Of a DNA stretch of 64,000 nucleotides, positions 9,343 through 18,714 are shown in pieces; the first letter of the stretch is position 1, and each line of letters begins with the position of its first letter. This DNA comes from Lachnospiraceae bacterium (GTDB lineage: Bacteria; Bacillota; Clostridia; Lachnospirales; Lachnospiraceae). The position numbers were made by a program, and so were the translations under genes. The notes under the pieces are model-generated. The model ran no database searches. It saw only the letters and a list, made by a program, of their open reading frames with translations, and was not told the origin of the DNA. Location: assembly GCA_017634975.1 (NCBI GenBank), contig JAGBMJ010000025.1, forward strand, positions 62,001 through 126,000, read 5' to 3'.

Positions 9343-10755
9343 ATGTATAAGAAAAATGAGATCATAGAATTACAGATCACGGACCTCGGTTCGGAAGGGG
9401 AAGGCATCGGAAAGATCGATGGCTTTCCTTTTTTCGTGAAGGGGGCACTGCCGGGAGATACCATCCGTGCAAGTGTGATGAAAGCCAAAAAGAATATGGC
9501 ATTTGCGAGGATGCAGGAGATCCTGACTCCGTCGTCGGACCGGATTGAAGCACCCTGCCCGGTCTTCGGGCGCTGCGGTGGCTGCCAGTTGATGCATCTG
9601 TCCTATCCGGCACAGCTTCGCTACAAGGAGCAGAAGGTGAAGAACGCATTGCAGCGCATCGGCGGAGTGGCGGAAGAAGAACTGAATGCGGTCATGGAAC
9701 CGATCATAGGGATGACTCCAAACCCGCAAAGTGCTGTCCCTTTACGCTACCGCAATAAAACCCAGGTACCCTTTGGGAAAGACCGCGACGGCAATACCAT
9801 CTATGGTTTCTATGCGGGACGTACCCATGCGGTGATCCCCTGTATGGACTGTCTGCTGGGGGTGGAAGAGAATAAGGATATTCTGGAAAACGTTCGTCAG
9901 TGGATGGAAGAAAACCACGTGCAGCCTTATGACGAAACCACCGGCAAGGGGCTGCTGCGCCATGTGCTGATCCGCAAGGGATTTCATACCGGTCAGATTA
10001 TGACATGTCTGGTGATCAACGGGAAGAAGCTGCCGAAGAAGGAGGCGCTGTGTGAGCGGCTGGCGCAGATCCCGGGGATGCATTCCATTTCGATCAGCGT
10101 AAATGAAGAAAATACCAATGTGATCATGGGGGATAACTACGAGACGATCTGGGGAGAAGACAGGATCTGTGATGAGATATGCCGCTTGGGGGCAGAAAGT
10201 ATTACATACGGTATTTCTCCGCTTTCGTTTTATCAGGTCAATCCCGTGCAGACGGAAAAACTGTATACCACGGCATTGGAATATGCTGGTCTGACCGGTA
10301 ACGAAACCGTATGGGATCTGTACTGCGGGATCGGAACCATATCGCTCTTTCTGGCAAAGTCCGCGAAGCAGGTGTATGGTGTGGAGATCGTCCCGCAGGC
10401 CATCGCAGATGCCAAAGAGAATGCAAAACAGAACGGGATCACCAATGCGCAGTTTTTTGTTGGTGCGGCAGAGGAAGTGTTGCCGGCATACTATCGTGAA
10501 CGCCGGACAGATAGCAGCTGTCATCCCGACGTGATCGTTGTGGATCCGCCCCGTAAAGGCTGTGATATCGCCTGCTTAGAGACCATGGTACAGATGCAGC
10601 CGCAGCGCATCGTGTACGTAAGTTGCGATCCCGCCACCCTGGCCCGCGACATAAAATACCTGCGTGAGCAGGGCTACAAACTGCAGCGGGTCCGCGCATG
10701 TGACATGTTCCCAAACAGTTTCCATGTAGAAACCGCCGCATTACTGGTACGGTGA
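9343..10755 (+). CDS. Class I RNA uracil-5-methyltransferase (RlmD/RlmCD type)
   Basis: The 470-aa protein starts with a TRAM RNA-binding domain (about 1-60). An iron-sulphur motif with Cys72, Cys78 and Cys81 (CPVFGRCGGC) follows, with a further Cys near 165. The Rossmann methyltransferase domain has VWDLYCGIGTISLFLA, VVDPPRKGC and the nucleophile region VYVSCDPATLARD. This is the full signature of SAM-dependent uracil-5 methylation of 23S rRNA or tRNA. Which position is modified cannot be told from sequence; Gram-positive members often do two 23S sites. It follows yhaM by 9 bases. Confidence 0.9.
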   Translation: MYKKNEIIELQITDLGSEGEGIGKIDGFPFFVKGALPGDTIRASVMKAKKNMAFARMQEILTPSSDRIEAPCPVFGRCGGCQLMHLSYPAQLRYKEQKVKNALQRIGGVAEEELNAVMEPIIGMTPNPQSAVPLRYRNKTQVPFGKDRDGNTIYGFYAGRTHAVIPCMDCLLGVEENKDILENVRQWMEENHVQPYDETTGKGLLRHVLIRKGFHTGQIMTCLVINGKKLPKKEALCERLAQIPGMHSISISVNEENTNVIMGDNYETIWGEDRICDEICRLGAESITYGISPLSFYQVNPVQTEKLYTTALEYAGLTGNETVWDLYCGIGTISLFLAKSAKQVYGVEIVPQAIADAKENAKQNGITNAQFFVGAAEEVLPAYYRERRTDSSCHPDVIVVDPPRKGCDIACLETMVQMQPQRIVYVSCDPATLARDIKYLREQGYKLQRVRACDMFPNSFHVETAALLVR

Positions 10756-10756
10756 T

Positions 10757-10913
10757 CCCCTTGCCTTTCCCTTGAGGGCGCTGTGTGCCAGTGGCACACG
10801 TTTAGCGCGGACCGGTCCAATGCGTCCGGGGGACGCATGCTCTGGACCGACCGGAGCGGAGCGTAGACCCGGCAGGCGAGACAGGTGTCAGCGAAGCTGA
10901 CGGATGAGGTGTA
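10757..10913. repeat. Structured intergenic repeat element, family B, long form
   Basis: A non-coding element of about 157 bp made of successive hairpins. GTGTGCCA/TGGCACAC is at 10783-10799. A nested pair has GGTCCA/TGGACC (10814-10848) enclosing TGCGTCC/GGACGCA. GTCAGC-GAA-GCTGAC is at 10887-10901. The ends (CCCTTGAGGG and CTGACGGATGAGGTG) are shared with shorter copies at 620-652, 27340-27385, 30443-30496 and 32654-32668. It is probably a non-autonomous mobile repeat. Confidence 0.7.
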
Positions 10914-10937
10914 AATCTAAAGGATGATAGGGATGTT

Positions 10938-10989
10938 CATTTTAGAACTCCAAAATGTTGATCCGCGGACATTTTGGAGTTCTAAAATG
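10938..10989. repeat. Perfect 21-bp inverted repeat upstream of the AAA ATPase
   Basis: Arms 10938-10958 and 10969-10989 are exact reverse complements around a 10-base loop. Each arm contains TTTTAGAACTCCAAAATG or its complement. No T-run follows, so it is not a standard terminator. An operator for the downstream gene or a mobile-element end is possible. Confidence 0.8.
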
Positions 10990-11065
10990 TTGACAAAGTA
11001 CCATTTTTGTAATATCGTAAGGCTATAGGAAACGGTGAAACGGTAAAATAAAAAGGAGTACCATA

Positions 11066-12373
11066 TTGTTAAGACGAAAAGCGTATGATGCCCTGCAGCA
11101 ATGGAAGAAAGAAAAAAACAAGAAATGTCTTCTTGTTCAGGGAGCACGACAAACGGGAAAAACCTATATAATCGAATGTTTCGGAACAGAGCAGTATGAT
11201 GAAATGCTGGAGATCAACTTTAAGGAAACGCCGGATGCTGCGGAGATCTTCAAGGGTAGCTTAAAGGTAGATGACCTTCTGATGGCGTTGAGATTCCGTT
11301 ATCCGGATAAAAAACTGATACCGGGATCAACACTGCTTTTTTTTGATGAGATCCAGGAATGCGCGGAGGCTATCACATCCCTGAAGTTTTGGGCAAATGA
11401 TAACCGATATGATGTGATCGCGTCCGGCTCTTTGCTTGGTATCGATTATAAGCGTGCATCCTCCTATCCTGTGGGTTATGTGGATTATCTGAAAATGCAT
11501 GGATTGGATCTGGAAGAGTTTTTATGGGCGCTGGGGATCACGGAAGACATGATAGCATCGCTCAGGGATTACTTTGATAAAAAGCAGGTTATTCCGGATG
11601 TCATTCATAATCAGATGATGCAGTATTTTCGCACTTATATGGCGTTGGGAGGCATGCCGGAAATTGTAAATAGTTATGTATCGGAACATGATTTTAGCAA
11701 GGCAGACCGGCTGCAGCGTGCTTTGCTGCAAGGCTATCAGTACGATATTGCTCATTATGCTGTTGCTGAAGAAAAAGTAAAGGCGGAGAAATGTTTTCTA
11801 TCTCTTGGAAAACAACTTTTAGATAAAGATAATCATAAATTTCAGTATAAAGAAGTGGAGCATGGCGGACGTGCGCAGAAGTATTATTCCAGTGTGGAAT
11901 GGCTTTTGCGGGCCGATATATTACAGCAGTGTCGTTTGGTAACAGATGTGCGTTATGATCTGGACGATTATGCGCGGGATGATTTTTTCCGCGCCTATAC
12001 AACGGACCTTTCTCTGTTATTGCCCATGAAAGATTATTCCTTAAAACAGCACATAGTGGAAAATACCCTGCAGGGGAATTCCAAAGGCGGTATCTATGAA
12101 TGCGTGATCGCTGATCTGTTAGGGAAGAAAGACTATCCGTTGTATTTTTATAAAAAAGAAAGCACCAAATGGGAACTGGATTTTCTTTTCCAAAAGGAAG
12201 GTGCCGTGATCCCTATTGAGGTTAAAAGCGGCAATAGTAAAGCAGTATCTCTGAATCTGTTTATGAAAAGCAGGCAGGATATACCAATAGCATATAAACT
12301 GCACGATGGAAATATCGGAGCAGCAGAAGATCGGATCTGGAGCTTGCCGCTATATATGGCGATGTTTCTTTGA
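11066..12373 (+). CDS. AAA_14 ATPase with C-terminal DUF4143 (nuclease-fold) domain
   Basis: The 435-aa protein begins with an AAA domain: Walker A GARQTGKT (about 27-34), Walker B LLFFDEIQEC (about 92-101) and sensor-like VIASGSLLG. The C-terminal DUF4143 part has WELDFLF and IPIEVKSGNSK, spaced like the D...ExK core of PD-(D/E)XK nucleases. The start is a TTG at 11066 with AAGGAG upstream. These proteins are very common in anaerobes, often patchily distributed, and their role is not settled; a mobile or defence-related role has been suggested. It is a single-gene unit and AT-richer than the flanking housekeeping genes, which fits recent acquisition. Confidence 0.85.
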   Translation: MLRRKAYDALQQWKKEKNKKCLLVQGARQTGKTYIIECFGTEQYDEMLEINFKETPDAAEIFKGSLKVDDLLMALRFRYPDKKLIPGSTLLFFDEIQECAEAITSLKFWANDNRYDVIASGSLLGIDYKRASSYPVGYVDYLKMHGLDLEEFLWALGITEDMIASLRDYFDKKQVIPDVIHNQMMQYFRTYMALGGMPEIVNSYVSEHDFSKADRLQRALLQGYQYDIAHYAVAEEKVKAEKCFLSLGKQLLDKDNHKFQYKEVEHGGRAQKYYSSVEWLLRADILQQCRLVTDVRYDLDDYARDDFFRAYTTDLSLLLPMKDYSLKQHIVENTLQGNSKGGIYECVIADLLGKKDYPLYFYKKESTKWELDFLFQKEGAVIPIEVKSGNSKAVSLNLFMKSRQDIPIAYKLHDGNIGAAEDRIWSLPLYMAMFL

Positions 12374-12581
12374 TACGGATTGCCTCTCTGCTTTTCTTTG
12401 GTGAGCTTCAGAGAGTACCACATCTACTGGCCAGGGTTGATACGTTGAAGAATAATGGGGATCTTTCCGTTGAGAGTATGGAAGGTTAAGGCGATTGAGG
12501 ATGCCATGAGGCATTTTCAGATGATTCCATAGGGTTCTGGGATTTGAGGAAGCTCGGGAGCGAGAGGAGTGAATACTACAG

Positions 12582-13106
12582 ATGGACGACAATTATATGA
12601 AACGTTGTTACGAGCTGGCGATCAGCGCCGGAAAAAAGGGCTATGATACTTTTGGCGCAGTTCTTGTTCATAAAGGGGTAATTCTGGAAGAGGCTGAAAA
12701 CACGGCAGACTATGTTCACAAGATATTCGGACATGCGGAATTCAATCTGGTTCATAAATGCGCTAACAAGTATTCCGATGAAATCTTGGAAAACTCGGTC
12801 GTTTATTCCAGTTGTGCACCCTGCGAACGGTGCCTGGCGGCAATCGCGTCCCTTGGGGTGCACAAAATCGTATGCGGTGTCTCCTATAAAGAGTTTTGCA
12901 AGCTGTTGCCCTTTGATTACCAGGCGGTGGATCGCAAAGGGCTATTAAAACAATTGGGCATTCAGATGACGCTCACAGAATCCGTACTCGAAGAAGAAGG
13001 GATGCACGTATTTGAATGGTGGGGCGGTGAATATCACCCGCTTGAGGAACTCATTGCGGAAATGGATGAAGTGAAAAAGAAACAAAAAACAGGAGTAACA
13101 GATTAA
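12582..13106 (+). CDS. Cytidine/deoxycytidylate-deaminase-fold nucleoside deaminase
   Basis: The 174-aa protein carries the zinc-binding HAE motif (GHAEFNLVHK) and PCxxC (SSCAPCERC), which define the deaminase superfamily. Overall it resembles guanine-deaminase/tRNA-adenosine-deaminase-like members. A tail of about 50 residues follows the core. GAGGAG stands upstream of the ATG. Its stop overlaps the start of the GNAT gene by one base (TAATG), so the two are translationally coupled. The substrate cannot be assigned. Confidence 0.8.
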   Translation: MDDNYMKRCYELAISAGKKGYDTFGAVLVHKGVILEEAENTADYVHKIFGHAEFNLVHKCANKYSDEILENSVVYSSCAPCERCLAAIASLGVHKIVCGVSYKEFCKLLPFDYQAVDRKGLLKQLGIQMTLTESVLEEEGMHVFEWWGGEYHPLEELIAEMDEVKKKQKTGVTD

Positions 13107-13849
13107 TGAACCTGGAAGATTGCTACATTGAAGAGGATTTGTTCCCCAAAATCTTTACAGATTATGAGGAGAGGGAATACGGAATCCTTTTCTTTAATAC
13201 CGATAATAAGGATTCTTATGATTCGAACCATGCAGTGATATATAAAGATAAGATTCATGATCTGCAGCATGTGCTTTCGGATATTACCGAGTTTTATAAG
13301 GAAAAGGGATGCAGTCCCATCATATATCAATCCATGCTGGATGATAACTGGTTCGATGAAATACAAGAAGAACTCTCGTCGGCTGGGTTTAAGAGTTGGA
13401 TCGAAGGCCAGGAATATATGCTCCAAGTGGACGAGAACAGTATCGTTCCCAATCCGGAAATAAAAGTCATAAAAGTTTCGGAATGGAGCGAAGGGATAGA
13501 GAATGTGTTTATTGAAGCGGAAGAACCATGGGAGATCAAGGTAGCGAAGAAAACGCTGGATTGCCCGGAAACATGGATGTTTGCAGCAAGTATGAATGGT
13601 AAGATTATCGGATTATTGTACGGACATATTTCAGAGAGAGCCTGCCGGGTAGATTATCTTCTTGTTTCCAAGAAACATAGAAAAGCCGGTGTGGGACGTG
13701 CTCTGTTTTATAACTATGTGGAATGGTGCAGGCAAAATGGTATTGATAATGTCTATATATGGCCGGACGGAGAGACACCCAAAAGAATATATGAAGAAGG
13801 CGGCTACAGAGTAGTTGAAATCCGCAAGGCAGGACGCGCAGTATTGTGA
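13106..13849 (+). CDS. GNAT-family N-acetyltransferase
   Basis: The 247-aa protein has a C-terminal GNAT domain with the acetyl-CoA-binding stretch VDYLLVSKKHRKAGVGRALF and the closing strand YEEGGYRVVEIRKAGRA. About 110 N-terminal residues precede it and look like a second, degenerate GNAT-type repeat. It is coupled to the deaminase gene by a TAATG overlap. The substrate is unknown. Confidence 0.8.
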   Translation: MNLEDCYIEEDLFPKIFTDYEEREYGILFFNTDNKDSYDSNHAVIYKDKIHDLQHVLSDITEFYKEKGCSPIIYQSMLDDNWFDEIQEELSSAGFKSWIEGQEYMLQVDENSIVPNPEIKVIKVSEWSEGIENVFIEAEEPWEIKVAKKTLDCPETWMFAASMNGKIIGLLYGHISERACRVDYLLVSKKHRKAGVGRALFYNYVEWCRQNGIDNVYIWPDGETPKRIYEEGGYRVVEIRKAGRAVL

Positions 13850-13965
13850 GAATAGCAAGGATAGACAGATAATAGATTGATCCGGACAAAACGGAACATA
13901 AATTGACAAGATATCTTTTCCGACTCCGTGTAGAATACAATCATCAGAGAGAAGGAGTGTGACAA

Positions 13966-14850
13966 ATGGAGTGGCTTACCTGCATTAGGAAGGCAATCGA
14001 TTACATGGAAGAGCATATGGAAGATAACATCAGTGCGCAGGATGTTGCGGGACAGGTCTTTATGTCATCATTCTTTTTTCAGAAGGGATTTTCAATGATG
14101 ACCGGGTATGGGCCGGGTGAGTATATCAGAAACCGCAGACTGTACAAGGCGGCATTGGACCTTCAGAAATCGGACGAAAAGATAATCGATATAGCATTCC
14201 GTTACTGCTATGAAACACCCGATAGCTTTACAAAAGCTTTTTCGCGTTTTCATGGTGTGAGCCCTTCCCAGGTGCGTGAAGGCGCACCGATAAAACCATT
14301 TCTTCCTCTGAAAGTTGAAATTTCTATTCGCGGAGGTAATAAGATGGATTACAAGATTAAAACTATGACCGGCTTTAAGGTGATCGGATTTGCAAGAGTT
14401 TTTGATGGAGAAACTTCTTATGTGGAGATCCCCAGGTTCTGGGATGAAATCAGAGAAAAATATGCAGACAGTGTATGGAAAGGAAATGCTCCGACAAATA
14501 CATATGAAAAAGCAGTCGTAGATAACAACATCGGTGAATATGGTGTTTGCGTTGATGATGTCGGCGATGGCAGGTTCAGCTATATCGTTGCGGGTATTTA
14601 CAAGGGCGGCGATGTGCCGGAAGGCATGACCGTTTATGAGCTTCCGGATTTTGACTGGGCGATTTTTGATTGTTACGGTTCCTGCCCTAAGGCGCTTCAG
14701 GATGTAAACACTAAAATCTGGAAAGAGTGGCTGCCGGGCAACCCTGACTTTGAGTTTCCGGGCCGCGTAAATATTGAGTGGTATGGAGACGGAGACCCGG
14801 GTGCTTCGGACTATCACGCTGCAATCTGGATTCCTGTGAAAAAGAAATAA
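13966..14850 (+). CDS. AraC-family regulator with GyrI-like effector domain
   Basis: The 294-aa protein has two AraC helix-turn-helix motifs in residues 1-105 (including FRYCYETPDSFTKAFSRFHGVSPSQVR). A GyrI-like small-molecule-binding domain (about 125-294) ends in DYHAAIWIPVKKK. This is the layout of Rob/BmrR-like multidrug or stress sensors. GAAGGAG precedes the ATG. It is the first gene of a likely three-gene unit with the toroid and DinB-like proteins, which it may regulate (inference). Confidence 0.87.
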   Translation: MEWLTCIRKAIDYMEEHMEDNISAQDVAGQVFMSSFFFQKGFSMMTGYGPGEYIRNRRLYKAALDLQKSDEKIIDIAFRYCYETPDSFTKAFSRFHGVSPSQVREGAPIKPFLPLKVEISIRGGNKMDYKIKTMTGFKVIGFARVFDGETSYVEIPRFWDEIREKYADSVWKGNAPTNTYEKAVVDNNIGEYGVCVDDVGDGRFSYIVAGIYKGGDVPEGMTVYELPDFDWAIFDCYGSCPKALQDVNTKIWKEWLPGNPDFEFPGRVNIEWYGDGDPGASDYHAAIWIPVKKK

Positions 14851-14867
14851 GCAGGAGGGCGGAAAGA

Positions 14868-15740
14868 ATGAATCAGACCGTTTTGGATTGGCTTTTGGAG
14901 GATACAAATCCTGAGGTAAAGCTCAGAACCCTGAAGGAGTATGAACATTTACAGGACAATGATGAAACTGTTATAGCATGCAAAAATGAACTGCTTGGCA
15001 GCAAAGTATACCAGCGCGGACTTAAAAAACTCGGAAAAGAAAAAAACTGGGACAAGTATGATGCAATCCTTGGCTTTGCCGAATGGGGATTGACTAGGGA
15101 CGATATCGGAAAGGACATCGATAGTGAGGTGTTCAGACTGATTGAAAACACAGGCTTTAAAATGTTGTGCGGCGAGCCGCTTTTGCTGAGGAACCTGGTT
15201 AAACTGGGATATGGTCAGGAAGATGTTATAAAAAACGAGATTGAAAGTGTTCTCAGACTGATTCAGGAAGACGGCGGATTCAGGTGTATCAGTACTAACA
15301 AGAAGATCAATAATCCAAATAAACCTCATAAAAGCTGTGCGCGTCTGACAGTGGAATACCTTTTGCTGGTCGCGGAGCTTTCACTTAAAGGGTACAAACC
15401 TGAATGTGCTGACGTCTTGGTGCATTATTTTACAAAAAGAAACATTTTCTACCGAACAGACGATATGAAAACGCCAATGGTAGACGTTATGTTAGGGACA
15501 TTCTACCCGCCGGATCCGATTAAAATCGGAGCTCACCAGATTATATATGCACTGCATGTGTTGGGATGTACATCTGATTCAGAAGCCATGCAGGCCGGGT
15601 ACAGAGTGCTGGATCAACACAGACTGGAGAATGGCAGATATGTGTTGACTGCATCCAAAAGTGTACCGGCATTCAAGGTCGGAAATGTCGGAGAAGAGAA
15701 CAAGTGGGTAACATTTTACGCATACATGGCGCAGGAATAG
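14868..15740 (+). CDS. Alpha/alpha-toroid (prenyltransferase-like) protein of unknown function
   Basis: The 290-aa protein starts at the ATG at 14868 with AGGAGG ten bases upstream; a longer open frame from 14778 would run deep into the AraC gene and is unlikely. The sequence is a series of helical pairs (WLLEDTNPEVKLRTLKEYEHL; DPIKIGAHQIIYALHVLG; MQAGYRVLDQHRLENGRY) of the kind found in prenyltransferase/squalene-cyclase toroids. Such stand-alone proteins are often mislabelled as nitrogen-fixation NifH; nothing here resembles nitrogenase. It lies 17 bases after the AraC gene and 9 bases before the DinB-like gene. Confidence 0.6.
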   Translation: MNQTVLDWLLEDTNPEVKLRTLKEYEHLQDNDETVIACKNELLGSKVYQRGLKKLGKEKNWDKYDAILGFAEWGLTRDDIGKDIDSEVFRLIENTGFKMLCGEPLLLRNLVKLGYGQEDVIKNEIESVLRLIQEDGGFRCISTNKKINNPNKPHKSCARLTVEYLLLVAELSLKGYKPECADVLVHYFTKRNIFYRTDDMKTPMVDVMLGTFYPPDPIKIGAHQIIYALHVLGCTSDSEAMQAGYRVLDQHRLENGRYVLTASKSVPAFKVGNVGEENKWVTFYAYMAQE

Positions 15741-15749
15741 GAAGCAAGC

Positions 15750-16406
15750 ATGAATAAGGAATGGTCGGTACTTAATAAGACGATGCAGACAGAACTTAAG
15801 AAGAGAGGTACATTCAATCAGGGTATATTTTCACTCATGAAGTTGCGAGATGAGTTATGGAATACGATTCTTTCTCTGAAGAATGAATTGAGCAGTGATG
15901 AGTTCAATGCAATACCGTTTATAAATGCAGAAGGCTATCATAGTAAGACGATAGCATACTCTCTGTGGCATGTTTTCAGGATCGAAGATATTGTTGCTCA
16001 TACGCTGGTAGCAGAGGATCAGCAGGTTTTCTTCAAGGGAGACTATCAGAAGAGGATTAATGCTCCGATCATCACAACCGGGAATGAACTTGTGAAGCAG
16101 GAAATTGCAGATTTTTCGAAAGAACTTAATCTGGATGAACTGTATCATTATATCGGTGAAGTAAAAGACAGTACCGAGGTGGTACTGGAAAGCCTTTCTT
16201 TTGATGATATTAAAAAGAAAATTTCGGACGAAACAAAAGAGAATCTGAGATCGCTCCATGTGGTAAGCGAAGATGAAAATGCCGTCTGGCTCATCGATTA
16301 TTGGTGCAACAAGGATATTCGTGGATTGATCCAAATGCCGTTTTCCAGACATTGGATTATGCATCTTGAAGCGTGCCTGAGAATTAAAAGTAAGATTCAT
16401 ACGTAA
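15750..16406 (+). CDS. DinB-like four-helix-bundle protein
   Basis: The 218-aa protein shows the DinB/YfiT layout. An amphipathic helix is followed by AYSLWHVFRIEDIVAH (a His for a metal site) and a late helix SRHWIMHLEACLRI with two His. Three spaced histidines are typical of the metal site of this superfamily, which includes thiol-dependent transferases. No catalytic role can be assigned. It ends the AraC-led unit. Its 3' end abuts a KilA-N remnant. Confidence 0.6.
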   Translation: MNKEWSVLNKTMQTELKKRGTFNQGIFSLMKLRDELWNTILSLKNELSSDEFNAIPFINAEGYHSKTIAYSLWHVFRIEDIVAHTLVAEDQQVFFKGDYQKRINAPIITTGNELVKQEIADFSKELNLDELYHYIGEVKDSTEVVLESLSFDDIKKKISDETKENLRSLHVVSEDENAVWLIDYWCNKDIRGLIQMPFSRHWIMHLEACLRIKSKIHT

Positions 16407-16533
16407 AGAAATACAGCGAAGTGTTAACGCTATCGGGATTGTATCAAAAGCAGGGCGATATGGAGGAACCTATGCACATTCTGATATAGCTTTAGAGTTC
16501 GCTTCATGGATTTCAGCAGAATTTAATCCTTAA
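16402..16533 (+). pseudogene. KilA-N domain fragment
   Basis: In the frame of the codon at 16432 the translation reads NAIGIVSKAGRYGGTYAHSD then IALEFASWISAEFN and a stop at 16531. That is the conserved C-terminal half of KilA-N domains from phage antirepressors and RhuM-like proteins. No start, no N-terminal half and no C-terminal partner domain remain, so it is a decayed fragment. It was missed by open-reading-frame length cut-offs. Confidence 0.75.
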
Positions 16534-16558
16534 AGTGCAAGCCGGATACAAAAAATAT

Positions 16559-18631
16559 TTATTTGTGTTCTTCGGAAATCTCGCGGACGCGGTCGGCATT
16601 CTCCACGAAAGCCCTGGCGATCAGAGGATCGAAATGGGTACCGATACCTTCCTCGATGATAGACATCGCCTTTTCAAAAGTAAAAGGCTTCTTGTAGCTC
16701 CTGGTGGAGACCAGTGCATCAAAGACGTCCGAGATGGCCATAATGCGGGCAGAAAGCGGGATCTCTTCGCCTTTCAGACCGCAGGGGTAGCCGGTGCCGT
16801 TCCATTTTTCGTGATGATAGGTGGCCAGGTTCAGGGCTTCCTCCAGGTAACCGGTATCGGCGCTGAGTGCCATAGCGCGCTCGATGATCTCTTTGCCTGC
16901 AGTGGTATGTTTCTTCATTTCGGTATATTCTTCGTCCGTCAGTTTGCCGGGCTTGTTCAGGATCGCATCCGGCACTTTGATCTTGCCCACATCGTGCAAA
17001 GGAGCTGAGTTGATCACGGTTTTGGCGTAGGCATCATTGATCTGCTCCGGATAGATCTGTTTTTCTTCCATGATCTGCAGGATCAGCCGCACATATTCCG
17101 CAGTCTTGCGGACATGGTCTCCGGTGCATTTGTCACGGCTTTCCACCATATCGGCGAGGATGTAGATCAGACCGTTCTGCATGTTTTCGATCTGCTCGCC
17201 TTTTTTCTGCACATCATCCAGATAGTTTACAGTATCCTTCAGGGCGTGCACCAGCACTTCGTAGAGGTTTTCCAGTTCGTCTCCGGTGGCGATCTGCAGG
17301 GATTGCAGGCGTTCCACACCGGCTTCCATGTTTTCATTGTCTTCCGCAAACCGGTGTGCGGCAGCGGTCATAGCATCGAGCGGGTAGGTCAGATGGTAGT
17401 CGGAATACCACAGGCACAGTACCAGGATCAGGATAAAGAAACCGATGAACAGGGACAGGATCCTTGCAAGGAAACTGATGGCGTTTCGCTCCAGGGAAGC
17501 CATACTGATGTCGGTGCAGGCGTAGCACACACAGTTTCCATTGGAATCGTACACCGGCTCATAATCGGTCAGGAGCCAGCCATAGGTATCGTTGGTTATG
17601 ACCGGATCGATATCCTTTCCGGCCAGCAGGTCCGGGATCACATCGGTAAAGGACTCATCAAAGGGGATCACATCGCCCAGCGCGGCGCCGGGGAGACTCC
17701 CAGTATCCAGGTCAAAGACCACGTGGCAGCCATCCTCGCGGATCTGATAGACGTAGATATACTCTATATAATGCGCACTGTCACGCAGTTTGTAGAGTTT
17801 CTGCAGCGTATCCGCATAATCCGGTGCGGAGGCGCCCTCGGTCAGGTAATCGTTGATCCGGTCCCCGTCGATGGTCAGGGCGGTCATGGTTGCCACATTT
17901 TTGCCGATGGTGGTAAACTGCTCCTGCGCAAAATTGCGATAGAGGAAAAAACTGATGGCGGTCGTGGCAAAAATAACGATCACCATGATGATGCAGATCA
18001 GCAGGGTTATTTTGGTACGCAGCGGGAATTTGCGGGTGCGCGTCTTACGGGCCTCCCGGATCTCCGAGCGGGTCATCGCCTTCTGGCGCCAGTCGGTCAG
18101 AGCCAGCAGGGAAGAGGAGGTTTTTGGCAGGATCTTTATTAATACGAAGGAAATGACAACGGTGATCGCCTTATCGAGCAGATCCAGTTTCAGATCGGAC
18201 CATAACTGCGCTGCGAAGGTCAGGTCGGATCCGTAGATAAACCAGGTGAGGACGGAACCGACGCCGCCGCCGAAAAAGGCAAGGAAGGGGATGGTGAGAA
18301 GCGCCTTCCACCACGTATCGTAAAAACCGCGCTTGGCCAGAAAGGTCGCGGTAAAGGCGATCAGTACGCTTACGCCGGCATAGTACATATTCGTGATGTC
18401 TGCCGTGGAATTGATGATATTGGTGAGATACCCCACGAAGATCCCGGGGAGATAGCCGCCCAGAACAGCGCCCAGCAGGGTGCCGATATTATCGATATAA
18501 AGGGGAAGCCCCAGATATTTTACAAAGCGGTTTGCGGAAATATTGATGAAAATAAACAGCACATAGATCAGTACCAGTTTCAGTTTCCGGACAGCTCCGT
18601 CAGATGTTTTGGTCACGAAATCTTCCGCCAT
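16559..18631 (-). CDS. Membrane HD-GYP cyclic-di-GMP phosphodiesterase
   Basis: The 690-aa protein has three parts. The N-terminal region (about 15-185) has five or six membrane segments, resembling substrate-binding membrane domains. After a further membrane segment (about 205-230), an extracytoplasmic Cache-like sensor precedes another membrane segment near 385-405 and a HAMP-like linker. A C-terminal HD-GYP domain has PLHDVGKI (about 543) and YHHEKWNGTGYP (about 613), with all expected residues. The start is the ATG at 18631, because GGAGGG lies 8 bases upstream and the alternative ATG at 18667 falls inside the -10 box. It is transcribed divergently from the chemoreceptor-like gene. Cyclic-di-GMP hydrolysis controlled by an external ligand is expected. 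Confidence 0.87.
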   Translation of the reverse strand: MAEDFVTKTSDGAVRKLKLVLIYVLFIFINISANRFVKYLGLPLYIDNIGTLLGAVLGGYLPGIFVGYLTNIINSTADITNMYYAGVSVLIAFTATFLAKRGFYDTWWKALLTIPFLAFFGGGVGSVLTWFIYGSDLTFAAQLWSDLKLDLLDKAITVVISFVLIKILPKTSSSLLALTDWRQKAMTRSEIREARKTRTRKFPLRTKITLLICIIMVIVIFATTAISFFLYRNFAQEQFTTIGKNVATMTALTIDGDRINDYLTEGASAPDYADTLQKLYKLRDSAHYIEYIYVYQIREDGCHVVFDLDTGSLPGAALGDVIPFDESFTDVIPDLLAGKDIDPVITNDTYGWLLTDYEPVYDSNGNCVCYACTDISMASLERNAISFLARILSLFIGFFILILVLCLWYSDYHLTYPLDAMTAAAHRFAEDNENMEAGVERLQSLQIATGDELENLYEVLVHALKDTVNYLDDVQKKGEQIENMQNGLIYILADMVESRDKCTGDHVRKTAEYVRLILQIMEEKQIYPEQINDAYAKTVINSAPLHDVGKIKVPDAILNKPGKLTDEEYTEMKKHTTAGKEIIERAMALSADTGYLEEALNLATYHHEKWNGTGYPCGLKGEEIPLSARIMAISDVFDALVSTRSYKKPFTFEKAMSIIEEGIGTHFDPLIARAFVENADRVREISEEHK

Positions 18632-18665
18632 CAAAATTCCCTCCCATTTGTCGTGGATATGCTTC

Positions 18666-18695
18666 ATTATAGCATGTCCGGTATTATGTCATCAA
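18666..18695 (-). promoter_or_regulatory. Promoter for the membrane HD-GYP gene
   Basis: On the minus strand TTGATG (18690-18695), 18-bp spacer, TATAAT (18666-18671). It decides the start codon of the gene at 18631. Confidence 0.65.
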
Positions 18696-18714
18696 CAAAA
18701 TGCACATATTTTAG

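Noticed and set aside
12374-12581. Possible gene remnant between the ATPase and the deaminase
   Set aside because: No frame gives a recognisable protein; I see only the deaminase ribosome site at its end.
14778-14867. Longer N-terminus for the toroid protein
   Set aside because: It would overlap 70 bases of the AraC gene; AGGAGG points to the ATG at 14868.
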